Shown: one piece after another, positions 16,647-25,037 of the stretch
How the letters are laid out: each line of letters begins with the position of its first letter
How positions within the stretch are numbered: the first letter of the stretch is position 1
Source of the DNA: an uncultured Oscillospiraceae bacterium
Lineage (GTDB): Bacteria > Bacillota > Clostridia > Oscillospirales > Ruminococcaceae
NCBI GenBank assembly: GCA_934526065.1
Contig: CAKSZX010000008.1
Location: 51,356 to 115,355, forward strand
Reading direction: 5' to 3'
Length of the DNA: 64,000 bases
Position numbers and translations under genes: made by a program
The notes under the pieces: model-generated
The model's database searches: none
What the model saw: only the letters and a program-made list of their open reading frames with translations
What the model was told of the DNA's origin: nothing

Positions 16647-18260
16647 TTACTTTTGCTTGTTTTCTTTGCTGTTAAGCCGCCGCTTTACCAAACCGACAAA
16701 TAACGGAGCCGGCTTGTTCGGGCGTGATTTAAATTCCGGGTGGTATTGAACGCCGATGAAGAAATCGTTCTTCGGCAATTCAACGGCCTCTACTATGTAG
16801 TCATCCGGCGAAGTGCCGCTTAACACCATACCTGCGGCCTCCATTTGCCGACGGTAATCGTTGTTAAATTCGTAGCGGTGGCGGTGGCGTTCGTGAATAA
16901 GTTTTTCGCCGTAACAGTTCTGTAAGAGAGAGCCCTCTGCCGTTTTGCAGGGGTAAGAACCAAGGCGCAATGTGCCGCCCTTGTCGGTGCTGTCGGATTG
17001 ATCCGGCAAAAAGTCGATAACTTTGTTTGCGCTATTCCGGTCAAATTCCCCGGAGTCCGCATCGGCAATGCCCAAAACATTTCTTGCAAATTCTATAACC
17101 GCAATCTGCATACCGAGACAGATGCCCAAATAAGGCACATTGTTCTCTCGGCAGTATTCGGCGGTGATGATTTTACCTGCTATACCTCTGTTTCCAAAGC
17201 CGCCCGGGACGATAACCCCGTGGCAGTCGGACAAAATTTCGGCAACATTTTCTTTTGTCACCGTTTCGGAGTCCACCCATTTTATATCTATAAATGCGCC
17301 GTTTTCATAGCCTGCGTGGTGCAGAGCTTCAACAACCGACAGGTATGCATCATGTAGCCGAACATATTTGCCTACAATGGCAATTTTTACCTCTTTGTCA
17401 CGGCGGGAAATCTTATCAAGCATTGCGTTCCACTCGCTCATATCCGGAACCGGGCAGTCAAGTTTAAGCTCACGGCATACAACGGAAGAAAAATTCTGCT
17501 GTTCAAGCATAATAGGAGCCTGATATAAAACAGGAACGGTCATATTTTCAAACACACAATCCTTTTTCACATTGCAGAAAAGAGAAATTTTGTCATAAAT
17601 TGCGGAATACAAGGGCTTATCTGTGCGTAAAACCATAATATCCGGGGCTATTCCCAAGCCCTGTAATTCTTTTACGGAATGTTGCGCCGGTTTTGTTTTA
17701 AGCTCCTCGCTGCCGGAAATATAAGGCACAAGGCAAACATGAATAAACAAGCTGTTGTCCTTGCCTACTTCCTGTCTCACCTGGCGGATTGCCTCTAAAA
17801 ACGGCTGGCTTTCAATATCGCCTACGGTGCCGCCTATTTCAGTTATAACCACATCGGCGTTTTTACTCTTACCCACATTGTAGATAAAATCTTTTATTTC
17901 GTTTGTGATATGAGGAATAACCTGAACGGTCTGTCCCAAATATTCTCCTCTGCGCTCTTTGTTCAAAACATTCCAATAAACTTTACCTGTGGTAAGATTT
18001 GAAAATTTATTTAAGTCTTCGTCAATAAATCTTTCGTAGTGTCCAAGGTCAAGGTCGGTTTCCGCACCGTCCTCTGTTACAAAAACCTCACCGTGCTGGT
18101 ATGGGCTCATTGTACCCGGGTCAACATTTATGTATGGGTCAAGTTTTTGCGCCGCAACTTTAAGCCCCCTCTGTTTTAAAAGCCTGCCAAGGCTTGCCGC
18201 CGTAATGCCTTTACCCAAGCCGGAAACAACGCCGCCTGTTACAAAAATATACTTAGTCAT
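16647..18260 (-). CDS. pyrG: CTP synthase
   Basis: Converts UTP to CTP with ATP and glutamine. The N-terminal amidoligase begins TKYIFVTGGVVSGLGKGITAA (the ATP loop), and the C-terminal class I glutaminase has GICLGMQ with the nucleophile Cys381 and VQYHPEF with the catalytic His. Length 537 aa is standard. Two in-frame ATGs lie close together (18266 and 18260); MTKYIF matches the family start and the alternative only adds MR. Shine-Dalgarno AAAGGAG precedes. The gene is monocistronic with a structured leader. Confidence 0.97.
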   Translation of the reverse strand: MTKYIFVTGGVVSGLGKGITAASLGRLLKQRGLKVAAQKLDPYINVDPGTMSPYQHGEVFVTEDGAETDLDLGHYERFIDEDLNKFSNLTTGKVYWNVLNKERRGEYLGQTVQVIPHITNEIKDFIYNVGKSKNADVVITEIGGTVGDIESQPFLEAIRQVRQEVGKDNSLFIHVCLVPYISGSEELKTKPAQHSVKELQGLGIAPDIMVLRTDKPLYSAIYDKISLFCNVKKDCVFENMTVPVLYQAPIMLEQQNFSSVVCRELKLDCPVPDMSEWNAMLDKISRRDKEVKIAIVGKYVRLHDAYLSVVEALHHAGYENGAFIDIKWVDSETVTKENVAEILSDCHGVIVPGGFGNRGIAGKIITAEYCRENNVPYLGICLGMQIAVIEFARNVLGIADADSGEFDRNSANKVIDFLPDQSDSTDKGGTLRLGSYPCKTAEGSLLQNCYGEKLIHERHRHRYEFNNDYRRQMEAAGMVLSGTSPDDYIVEAVELPKNDFFIGVQYHPEFKSRPNKPAPLFVGLVKRRLNSKENKQK

Positions 18261-18294
18261 TCTCATATCACTCCTTTGTTTTCTAAAAGTGAAA

Positions 18295-18336
18295 GCGCCC
18301 TGTCGGGCAGGGTGGCTACCCATACTCAACCGGCGC
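18295..18336 (-). promoter_or_regulatory. pyrG leader with a compact three-way-junction-like fold
   Basis: On the minus strand, GCGCC pairs with GGCGC and encloses two adjacent small hairpins, GGT-AGCC-ACC and CTG-CCCGA-CAG. It lies about 30 nt before the pyrG start. I do not recognise it as a known riboswitch. In Bacillus pyrG is controlled by an attenuator in the leader; whether this structure does something similar is unknown. Confidence 0.4.
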
Positions 18337-18490
18337 AATCTTTGTTTAATTCATAATAAAAAATTATAGTTTTTCACATTTAATTTGTCAATTATCAAAA
18401 TCAAAGGGATTTTATATTTTTTTCCCCGCCGATTTGTATAAGTTAAACAGATTGATAAAAGGGCCTCCGATGGACCGATCCGGGCAAATG

Positions 18491-18520
18491 AAAAAGCAGC
18501 GCATTTGCGCCGCTTTTTAA
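18491..18520 (-). terminator. Terminator of the CoA-disulfide reductase gene
   Basis: On the minus strand AGCGGCGCA / TGCGCTGCT (9 bp with one G-U pair) followed by TTTTTCATTT. Confidence 0.8.
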
Positions 18521-18541
18521 CAAAATTCTCTTTTAATAAAA

Positions 18542-20233
18542 TCAATTTAATTCGGGTCTTGCACAGTTTGTGGTAAGCTCGTTTTCTTTTGCGGTTGCGG
18601 CAAGGTCTGCCTGCCACAATGTGTACCACATCCACGAACCGAAGATGTTGTAACAATCGTAACCCAAATTTTCCAAAATACGGCAGGCAACATAAGCACG
18701 CAAGCCGGACTGGCAGTGAATATACACTTTCTTTGACTTGTCAAGTTCGGTATATCTTTCTCTCAACTTATCCAGAGGAATGTTGATAAATCCCGGAACA
18801 CTGCCTCTTTCAAATTCCATAGGAGTTCTTACATCAAGTTTTATAACATCGTCCCCCATTGCCAAAACGTCCGGGAACATAACAAACTTTTCTTCCCCAA
18901 GCCATACGTTTTCCCCTACATAACCGGCCATGTTAATCGGGTCTTTTGCGCTGGAAAACGGCGGTGCATAAGCAAGTTCAAGTTCGTGTAAATCGCAAAC
19001 CGTCATACCCCGTCTTATGGCCGTTGCCAAAACATCAATGCGCTTGTCAACTCCGTCGTAACCTACAATCTGGCCGCCTAAAACCTTGCCGCTTTCCTTT
19101 TCAAACACAAGTTTAACAGTCATCATCTTAGGGTTAGGGTAGTAACCTGCGTGGCTGTTTGTGGCAGAGAATGTTTTAAGATAATCTATGCCCAAGGCGA
19201 TACAATCCTTTTCGGAAAGTCCCGTTGATGCGCAGGTCATATCAAATACCTTTGCAATGCTTGTGCCCTGTGTGCCGTTGTACTTTGTCTTTCTGCCCTT
19301 GATGTTGTCGGCAACTATTCTTGCCTGTTTATTGGCCGGTGAGGCAAGAGGAATAATTGTGTGCCGGCCGCTTACAAAATGCTTAACGCCTATGGCGTCC
19401 CCTACCGCCCAAATGCCGTCAACATTTGTGTGGAGATAGTCATCTACCAAAATTTCGCCTCTTTGGCCAAGCTCAACGCCGCTGCCCTGTAAAAATGCCG
19501 TGGCAGGTTTAACTCCTATGGACATAATAACCATATCGCATGGCACAAAACCGCCGTCTGCAAGCTCAATGCCCCGGCTTGTAATTCTCTTAGCAAGCTT
19601 TGATGTTGCCAATGTTACGCCCTTTGCACGCACATGGCCGTGCAAACCATAGGACATATCCTTGTCTATATTAGGCATAATGTGGTCTGTGCCCTCTACT
19701 ATCGTAACTTTAACGCCGGCCTCAACAAGGTTTTCCGCAACTTCAACGCCGATAAATCCGCCGCCGATAACACAGGCAGTCTTTGGGTGATTATTGTCAA
19801 GATAGTCCTTTATCGCATAGGTGTCCGGGATATTTCTCAGTGTGAAAACCGGCATGTTTTCGCTGATTTCCATTCTCGGCACTACCGGCACCGCACCGGG
19901 AGAGAGAACCAATTCGTCATATGACAAATCATATTCTGTGCCGTTCTGGTGATTTTTAACATGAACGGTTTTGTTTGCGCCGTCAACTGAAACAACTTCT
20001 GAAAAAATGCGAACATCAACATTAAATCTGCCTGTAAAGCTTTGTGGTGTCTGCACAAGCAATTTTTCCTTATCTGCAATAACGCCGCTTAAATAGTATG
20101 GCAGGCCGCAGTTTGCAAAGGAGATAAACTCGCCTTTTTCAAGCATTATGATTTCAGCTTCTTCGTCAAGCCTGCGCAGTCTTGCGGCGGCACCCCGTCC
20201 GCCGGCAACGCCGCCAACAATAACATATCTCAT
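18542..20233 (-). CDS. cdr: CoA-disulfide reductase with C-terminal rhodanese domain
   Basis: A pyridine nucleotide-disulfide oxidoreductase of the CoADR/Npsr type. The FAD-binding N-terminus is YVIVGGVAGGRGAAARLRRL; the single active-site Cys42 sits in SFANCGLPYYLSG, the family hallmark. NAD-binding motif CVIGGGFIGVEVAE lies at about 150-165. The last 100 residues are a rhodanese domain with VYIHCQSGLRAYVACRI and its active Cys. Such fusions reduce CoA disulfide or polysulfide and persulfides. The ATG at 20233 has GGAGG 9 nt upstream and matches the family start. Monocistronic; a perfect inverted repeat lies about 90 nt upstream. Confidence 0.93.
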   Translation of the reverse strand: MRYVIVGGVAGGRGAAARLRRLDEEAEIIMLEKGEFISFANCGLPYYLSGVIADKEKLLVQTPQSFTGRFNVDVRIFSEVVSVDGANKTVHVKNHQNGTEYDLSYDELVLSPGAVPVVPRMEISENMPVFTLRNIPDTYAIKDYLDNNHPKTACVIGGGFIGVEVAENLVEAGVKVTIVEGTDHIMPNIDKDMSYGLHGHVRAKGVTLATSKLAKRITSRGIELADGGFVPCDMVIMSIGVKPATAFLQGSGVELGQRGEILVDDYLHTNVDGIWAVGDAIGVKHFVSGRHTIIPLASPANKQARIVADNIKGRKTKYNGTQGTSIAKVFDMTCASTGLSEKDCIALGIDYLKTFSATNSHAGYYPNPKMMTVKLVFEKESGKVLGGQIVGYDGVDKRIDVLATAIRRGMTVCDLHELELAYAPPFSSAKDPINMAGYVGENVWLGEEKFVMFPDVLAMGDDVIKLDVRTPMEFERGSVPGFINIPLDKLRERYTELDKSKKVYIHCQSGLRAYVACRILENLGYDCYNIFGSWMWYTLWQADLAATAKENELTTNCARPELN

Positions 20234-20324
20234 AAATGTATCCTCCGTTTCTTCCCGAAAATAATTTTTCGGAAAATTAGATATTTTATTTTCTATACAA
20301 CTATTATACAATTTTTTATATCAA

Positions 20325-20346
20325 TTTACATATGTATTTATGTAAA
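20325..20346 (-). promoter_or_regulatory. Inverted repeat upstream of the CoA-disulfide reductase gene
   Basis: TTTACATA (20325-20332) and TATGTAAA (20339-20346), perfect 8-bp arms with a 6-nt spacer. The position upstream of a redox gene suggests an operator; the regulator is not known. Confidence 0.45.
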
Positions 20347-20520
20347 AAATTTGTGGAATTTTTTGTTGATTATCTATAAATAAAAACTCCTTATTTAGAT
20401 TTGTGTTGTTACAGACCCGTTTACTAAACCTCTTCGTCGTTTTGCACAGAAAACTGTATTCCGCAATTACAATAATGCCCAGCCCCTAACGCACCCCCAA
20501 CAACAAATTCGTTGATAAAT
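20347..20520. other. Intergenic stretch, no gene seen
   Basis: Between the cdr upstream region and the terminator of the accessory genes. A minus-strand frame of about 30 codons (containing GHYCNCGIQF) runs through it but has no start or ribosome site, so I do not call it. Confidence 0.4.
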
Positions 20521-20521
20521 A

Positions 20522-20557
20522 CAAAAATAGGCTCCACCTGATTAAAGGTGAAGCCTA
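20522..20557 (-). terminator. Terminator of the 165-aa orphan gene
   Basis: On the minus strand TAGGCTTCACCT / AGGTGGAGCCTA (12 bp with one U-G pair, 6-nt loop) followed by TTTTTGTAT. Confidence 0.88.
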
Positions 20558-20581
20558 CTTCGATATATCCTATGCTTATGT

Positions 20582-21079
20582 TTAGCCTACGAGGTCAGGA
20601 CGAATTTGCTTCATTACCGCTACTACAATGCCGTAAAATATCATGTTTGATGCCAAACCTTCTTCGTAGCCCAGTCCCAACGAATGAGCTATCTGTTCGG
20701 CACAAACGTCAGCCATTTTTCTTGATAGGACTCCTGTTTTTAGATAATCTGCTTTCTCTGCTGCTGTCGCACAGAAAACCTTGTAGTGCTTGTCAATTTC
20801 TTTGGCATAGTTGTCCTGCTCCTCTGCCGATGAGGAACTCAAATATGTCGTAAGGAATGTATCTACTATTCCATTCCCGACTTTATTGTTTGTTAGAACA
20901 GGTGCCATGTATCGAGTCATCCCTAATAGGACACAGGCCACATAATCAACACTTAAACCGAAATCACTTGTACTATTTGCCTTGACTTGGCTCATAAAGT
21001 GATTTGCCTGTCCAACACAGGTTTTAACAATGTTCTCTTCTTTCTTTTTTACATTTGTACCAAATCCGAATAACCCCAT
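20582..21079 (-). CDS. Hypothetical protein, 165 aa, accessory region
   Basis: I do not recognise this protein. It is predicted mostly helical, starts MGLFGFGTNVKKKEEN and has no signal peptide; one moderately hydrophobic stretch (SNMIFYGIVVAVM) lies near the C-terminus. A GAGGTATGCATC-type ribosome site precedes the ATG, and a strong terminator follows the stop. It lies 24 nt after the small membrane protein gene on the same strand, so the two are probably cotranscribed. Plain AT-rich codon use and the neighbouring decayed methyltransferase suggest acquired DNA. A cytoplasmic partner of the membrane protein is possible but unproven. Confidence 0.65.
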   Translation of the reverse strand: MGLFGFGTNVKKKEENIVKTCVGQANHFMSQVKANSTSDFGLSVDYVACVLLGMTRYMAPVLTNNKVGNGIVDTFLTTYLSSSSAEEQDNYAKEIDKHYKVFCATAAEKADYLKTGVLSRKMADVCAEQIAHSLGLGYEEGLASNMIFYGIVVAVMKQIRPDLVG

Positions 21080-21103
21080 GATGCATACCTCTTTTATTGC
21101 AAG

Positions 21104-21349
21104 TTACTCAATCTTGCCGGAACTCAAAACTTGAACCAACGAGATAACATAGCCGATAGCGAGCGGCACTAAACCTGCAAACTTAGTGATTACGATGTAA
21201 GCCACAACGAGTAGAATTACAGCCCAAAGTATCAATGTCAACCAAAGGTTCGGGCGCTCCTTGATGTTTTGAATACTTCCGATTATCTGAGCCCAACCAA
21301 ACACTCCTACTATCCAAGCTATTGTAGCAATGATTATAAATTTCAACAT
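21104..21349 (-). CDS. Small membrane protein, 81 aa, accessory region
   Basis: Three hydrophobic segments (LKFIIIATIAWIVGVFGWA, LWLTLILWAVILLVVAYIVI, GLVPLAIGYVISLVQVL) make it an integral membrane protein. I do not recognise a family. The ATG at 21349 has GGAGGG at good spacing; the longer frame to 21373 starts inside that ribosome site and is rejected. It precedes the 165-aa gene closely. Function unknown. Confidence 0.65.
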   Translation of the reverse strand: MLKFIIIATIAWIVGVFGWAQIIGSIQNIKERPNLWLTLILWAVILLVVAYIVITKFAGLVPLAIGYVISLVQVLSSGKIE

Positions 21350-21410
21350 AATGACCCTCCGTTCTTTATTCAAATTGTATCATTATGCACATGAATTTTC
21401 AAGACTTGCA

Positions 21411-21459
21411 ATAAAAAATAAGTGAGGATGTGACCTTTTTACAGGCTGCACCCTCACTT
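21411..21459 (-). terminator. Terminator upstream of the orphan pair (ends the methyltransferase remnant)
   Basis: On the minus strand AAGTGAGG / CCTCACTT (8 bp, long loop) followed by ATTTTTTATT. It lies downstream of the pseudogene and upstream of the 81-aa gene. Confidence 0.65.
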
Positions 21460-21554
21460 TTACTTTCTTGCTATTTGGTGGCTGGACTGCTTACTACTCG
21501 ATTTCATACATTGATTTCGTCATTTCGCCGAAGTTTCTATTAACAACTTTTAAG

Positions 21555-21881
21555 TTAAATGGGAACTAAACCATATAGTTGCTCGTTGAGGATATGATTT
21601 CGCCGCGTTGCAGTATCTGCATATTTCGGGTTCTTTGATAACACCTCATCAAGTTTCTTGTATATTTCTATGAGGAATACTCCGGTTTTACAGGATATGT
21701 CTAAAAATGTTGTGTTTTCGTTCCAAACCTAATCAGGCAATAATGCTATCATATCTTTTACTACCCACTGAGGAGTAAATGTCTATGCAGGAGAACCATA
21801 TTTCGTTATCGGAATCAGTTTGCCACCCATATGACGCCCCACGACTTCATTGAATATATCCATTGTATCTACGTTATTCAT
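21555..21881 (-). pseudogene. Decayed N6-adenine-type DNA methyltransferase fragment
   Basis: Translated on the minus strand this reads as one frame broken by two in-frame stops: ...GRHMGGKLIPITKYGSPA-stop-TFTPQWVVKDMIALLPD-stop-VWNENTTFLDISCKTGVFL... ending in RRNHILNEQLYGLVPI. FLDISCKTGVFL is a SAM-binding motif I like FLDPxCGTGxFL, and TPxWVVxxMIxLLP before it is usual in methyltransferases of restriction systems. The catalytic NPPY motif that should follow is absent, so this is a 5' remnant. No restriction subunit remains nearby. Confidence 0.75.
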
Positions 21882-22100
21882 ATTCGCTTTGCTACGCCTC
21901 CATATTAAATTTTATTTTACTTCCAAATACAAACTTGCTCTCACTATGGCTCTATATGAAGGTTTTGATATGACTTTCGTCAAAATGCCGAAGTATTTAA
22001 CCACCAACAAATATCAGAATAAGGACAATAAAAATAAGCTATTTAACTTTTAACGATATTATGTTAAAATAAAACTATTAAATTTACGGGGGAATATTCT

Positions 22101-23900
22101 TTGAAACAGGAAAATATCCGCAATTTTTGCATTATAGCTCATATTGACCACGGCAAAAGCACACTTGCCGACCGCCTTTTGGAAAAAACCGGCACCGTTG
22201 AACGCCGTTTGATGGAAAATCAGCTTTTGGACAATATGGACATTGAAAGAGAGAGAGGCATAACAATAAAAGCCAGAGCCGTAACTCTCAGATATAAAGC
22301 CCAAAATGGGGAAGAATACGAATACAATTTGATAGATACGCCGGGTCATGTGGACTTCGGTTACGAAGTCAGCCGCAGCCTTGCGGCTTGCGAGGGGGCA
22401 ATTTTGGTAATAGACGCCTCACAGGGTGTGGAGGCGCAAACTCTTGCCAACACATACCTTGCCGTGGAACACGACCTTGAAATTTTACCGGTGCTTAACA
22501 AAATAGACCTGCCAAGCGCCGACCCGGACAGGGTGGCTCACGAAGTTGAGGATGTTATAGGCATACCCTGCCTTGACGCACCGAGAATAAGCGCAAAGGC
22601 CGGTATAGGCATAGAAGAAGTTTTGGAGCGCATAGCAACCGACATACCCGCACCTAAGGGGGATGTAAACAAACCGTTAAAGGCCTTGATATTCGATAGC
22701 TACTATGATTCATACAGAGGGGTTATCGTATATGTAAGGGTTAAAGAGGGGCAGTTAAAACGGGGACAGCGCATAAAGCTTATGCAAACCGGCGCCGAAT
22801 TTGACGTTGTTGAAGTTGGCAGAATGGGCGCAATGGAGCTTGTTCCCTCAGAGAGCCTTTCTGCCGGCGAAGTAGGTTATATTACCGCCAGCATCAAAAG
22901 CGTTCGTGATACAAGAGTGGGCGATACGGTAACTTTGGCGGAAAACCCCGCCGATGAGGCTTTGCCCGGCTACAAAAAGGTCACACCTATGGTTTACTGC
23001 GGTATCTACCCGGCAGACGGCGCCCGCTATGGGGACTTGCGTGACGCCTTGGATAAATTACAGCTTAACGATGCCTCCCTTACATTTGAGCCGGAAACCT
23101 CTGTGGCTCTGGGCTTCGGTTTCCGCTGCGGATTTTTGGGCCTTTTGCATTTGGAAATCATCATTGAAAGACTTGAGAGGGAATTTGACCTTGACCTTAT
23201 CACCACAGCCCCAAGCGTTGAGTACCGCCTCACTATGACCGACGGAGAGGTTGTTATGATTGACAACCCTACAAACTATCCGGATCCCTCAAAAATCGCA
23301 AACAGCGAAGAACCTTTTGTGGAGGCACATATCTACACACCTGAGGAATTTGTGGGTAATCTTATGGAGCTTTGTCAGGAAAGACGAGGGGTATTTAAAA
23401 ATATGTCCTACCTTGACGAAACCCGTGTTGACCTGCAATACGATTTGCCTTTGGGCGAAATAGTGTACGACTTCTTCGACTCCATAAAGAGCCGCAGCAA
23501 GGGCTACGCCAGCTACGAGTACGAATTTAAAGAATTTATGCCGTCAAAGCTTGTCAGATTGGATATTTTGCTTAACGGCGAGCCTGTGGACGCACTTTCC
23601 CTTATCGTCCACGCAGACAAAGCCTATGAGAGAGGCAGAAAACTGGCTGAAAAACTTAAAGATAACATCCCGAGACAGCTTTTTGAAGTGCCTATTCAGG
23701 CGGCAATCGGCGGTAAGGTTATCGCCCGTGAAACCGTTAAAGCATATAGAAAAGATGTTCTTGCCAAGTGCTACGGCGGCGATATTACCCGTAAAAAGAA
23801 ATTGCTTGAAAAGCAAAAAGAAGGCAAAAAGAAAATGCGCCAGCTTGGCACGGTAGAAGTTCCAAGCGAAGCTTTTACTGCGGTTTTAAAACTGGATTAA
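22101..23900 (+). CDS. lepA: Elongation factor 4 (LepA)
   Basis: Translational GTPase that remodels ribosomes and assists 30S biogenesis under stress. G1 is AHIDHGKST (about 13-21), the switch I region holds RERGITI, G3 is DTPGHVDF and G4 is NKID; the LepA-specific C-terminal domain follows (GYASYEYEFKEF, RQLFEVPIQAAIGGKVIARETV, KKLLEKQKEGKKKM). At 599 aa it is full length. The start is TTG with GGGGGAA upstream. In many Bacillota lepA follows spoIIP and precedes hemW; here it is about 6 kb from spoIIP and no hemW follows. Confidence 0.97.
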   Translation: MKQENIRNFCIIAHIDHGKSTLADRLLEKTGTVERRLMENQLLDNMDIERERGITIKARAVTLRYKAQNGEEYEYNLIDTPGHVDFGYEVSRSLAACEGAILVIDASQGVEAQTLANTYLAVEHDLEILPVLNKIDLPSADPDRVAHEVEDVIGIPCLDAPRISAKAGIGIEEVLERIATDIPAPKGDVNKPLKALIFDSYYDSYRGVIVYVRVKEGQLKRGQRIKLMQTGAEFDVVEVGRMGAMELVPSESLSAGEVGYITASIKSVRDTRVGDTVTLAENPADEALPGYKKVTPMVYCGIYPADGARYGDLRDALDKLQLNDASLTFEPETSVALGFGFRCGFLGLLHLEIIIERLEREFDLDLITTAPSVEYRLTMTDGEVVMIDNPTNYPDPSKIANSEEPFVEAHIYTPEEFVGNLMELCQERRGVFKNMSYLDETRVDLQYDLPLGEIVYDFFDSIKSRSKGYASYEYEFKEFMPSKLVRLDILLNGEPVDALSLIVHADKAYERGRKLAEKLKDNIPRQLFEVPIQAAIGGKVIARETVKAYRKDVLAKCYGGDITRKKKLLEKQKEGKKKMRQLGTVEVPSEAFTAVLKLD

Positions 23901-23914
23901 GTTTAAATTTAAAA

Positions 23915-23946
23915 ATAAGTCCGCCTTTGGGCGGACTTATTTTAGA
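23915..23946 (+). terminator. Terminator of lepA
   Basis: ATAAGTCCGCC-TTTG-GGCGGACTTAT, an 11-bp perfect stem followed by TTTAG. Confidence 0.88.
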
Positions 23947-24010
23947 ATACAAATTATCGTGCCGAATGTAAATTTATTAAATCAGGAATTAAAATGTAAT
24001 AACTGACAGA

Positions 24011-24739
24011 TTATATTTTCTTTGTGTATTTACACTTTGGATAATTACTGCAACCGTAAAAGTTTCCGTATTTGCCCTTTCTTAAAACAAGCGGGGTTTT
24101 GCAATACGGACACAGATTTTCTTGTTTCAATGTTTCCTGTTCAGCTTTTATTAACTTAATTTTTTCAATATGTTCTTTTCGTGCCTGTTTATCTTTGATT
24201 TGATTGGCTTGAATAAATTTCGATATTTCCTGCTTTGTTTGTTCCGATAACACACACGGTTTGTTTTCTGATACAAGTTTTAATCTTCGGCTTAAAGACG
24301 GCATACTGTCGGAAACAAATTCATAGGAATTTTGTGAGTCGGCATTTACATTTTCGACTTTTATGTCATTGCACATTATAACTACGCCTGAAAAAAACGG
24401 TATGTCTCCAAAATCTTTCAACAGATTTTTTAAATGTTTAACGTGATTTCTATTCTGTATGACAGGGCTGTAAATATCATATCTTTTACCGCCAAGGTAG
24501 TAATACCAAGTTCTGTTTTTGCCGTTTCCGTAAATATTTGCACCGGTATAGGTTTTTACCTCTATTACATATATACCCTTACTTCCTATCATTACAATGT
24601 CGATTTGTGATGTGTTACCGTCATCGGTTTCTATAAATACATCACGCAAGACAATAGCATCGGTAGATGCTTTTAAATAATATTTGGTGATATATTCTCC
24701 TATATCTCCGGATACTTTGTTCAAAAAGTTTGAAATCAT
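24011..24739 (-). CDS. NERD-domain protein with C-terminal topoisomerase-type zinc ribbon
   Basis: Residues about 8-120 form a NERD (nuclease-related) domain: GDIGEYITKYYL at the start and QIDIVMIGSKGIYVIEVKTYTG, which holds the D...ExK nuclease-like core. A charged, probably coiled-coil stretch (about 165-210) leads to a zinc ribbon CPYCKTPLVLRKGKYGNFYGC plus CKYTKK, of the kind found at the C-terminus of topoisomerase I. The combination suggests DNA binding and perhaps cleavage; biological role unknown. Start 24739 has AAAGGAG upstream. It stands alone, so it is not clearly part of a defence system. Confidence 0.85.
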   Translation of the reverse strand: MISNFLNKVSGDIGEYITKYYLKASTDAIVLRDVFIETDDGNTSQIDIVMIGSKGIYVIEVKTYTGANIYGNGKNRTWYYYLGGKRYDIYSPVIQNRNHVKHLKNLLKDFGDIPFFSGVVIMCNDIKVENVNADSQNSYEFVSDSMPSLSRRLKLVSENKPCVLSEQTKQEISKFIQANQIKDKQARKEHIEKIKLIKAEQETLKQENLCPYCKTPLVLRKGKYGNFYGCSNYPKCKYTKKI

Positions 24740-24845
24740 ATTAACGCACTCCTTTTTATATACAACCATTATAACCCGATATATTTTTATTATCAATACA
24801 TAGGTTTATTTAGGCCTGGTATTTTCTTTTAAAAATCGTAAAATC

Positions 24846-24884
24846 GGCTCTCTTTGGTAAAGAGAGCTGTCAGCGGCAGCTGAC
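24846..24884. repeat. Double-hairpin intergenic repeat-like element
   Basis: GCTCTCTTT-GGT-AAAGAGAGC (24847-24867) is followed at once by GTCAGC-GGCA-GCTGAC (24869-24884) and then TGAGAAATT. From memory, similar two-hairpin sequences ending in CTGACTGAG are common intergenic repeats in gut Clostridia. It is the only copy I noticed here. Confidence 0.5.
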
Positions 24885-24929
24885 TGAGAAATTGATAAAT
24901 AATCGGTAAAATTTGTTCTGTATATCCAT

Positions 24930-24966
24930 ACAAAAATATCCGCCCGAAGTTATCGAGCGGATATTT
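24930..24966 (-). terminator. Terminator of the MFS transporter gene
   Basis: On the minus strand AAATATCCGC / GCGGATATTT (10 bp) followed by TTGTATGG. It lies about 70 nt past the MFS stop codon. Confidence 0.65.
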
Positions 24967-25037
24967 CAGTTTATAAAGTGGTTTTTAAATCACGATTACT
25001 TTACATATTTGTTTACAAAAGCAACCCCGAATGAATA

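Noticed and set aside
20410..20520. Short minus-strand frame with GHYCNCGIQF that looked like a zinc ribbon
   Set aside because: It follows a strong terminator, has no start codon and is only about 30 codons; too little to support a gene.
21850..22053. A 67-codon plus-strand frame before lepA
   Set aside because: No ribosome site, odd composition, and it overlaps the methyltransferase remnant whose minus-strand reading is clearly the meaningful one.
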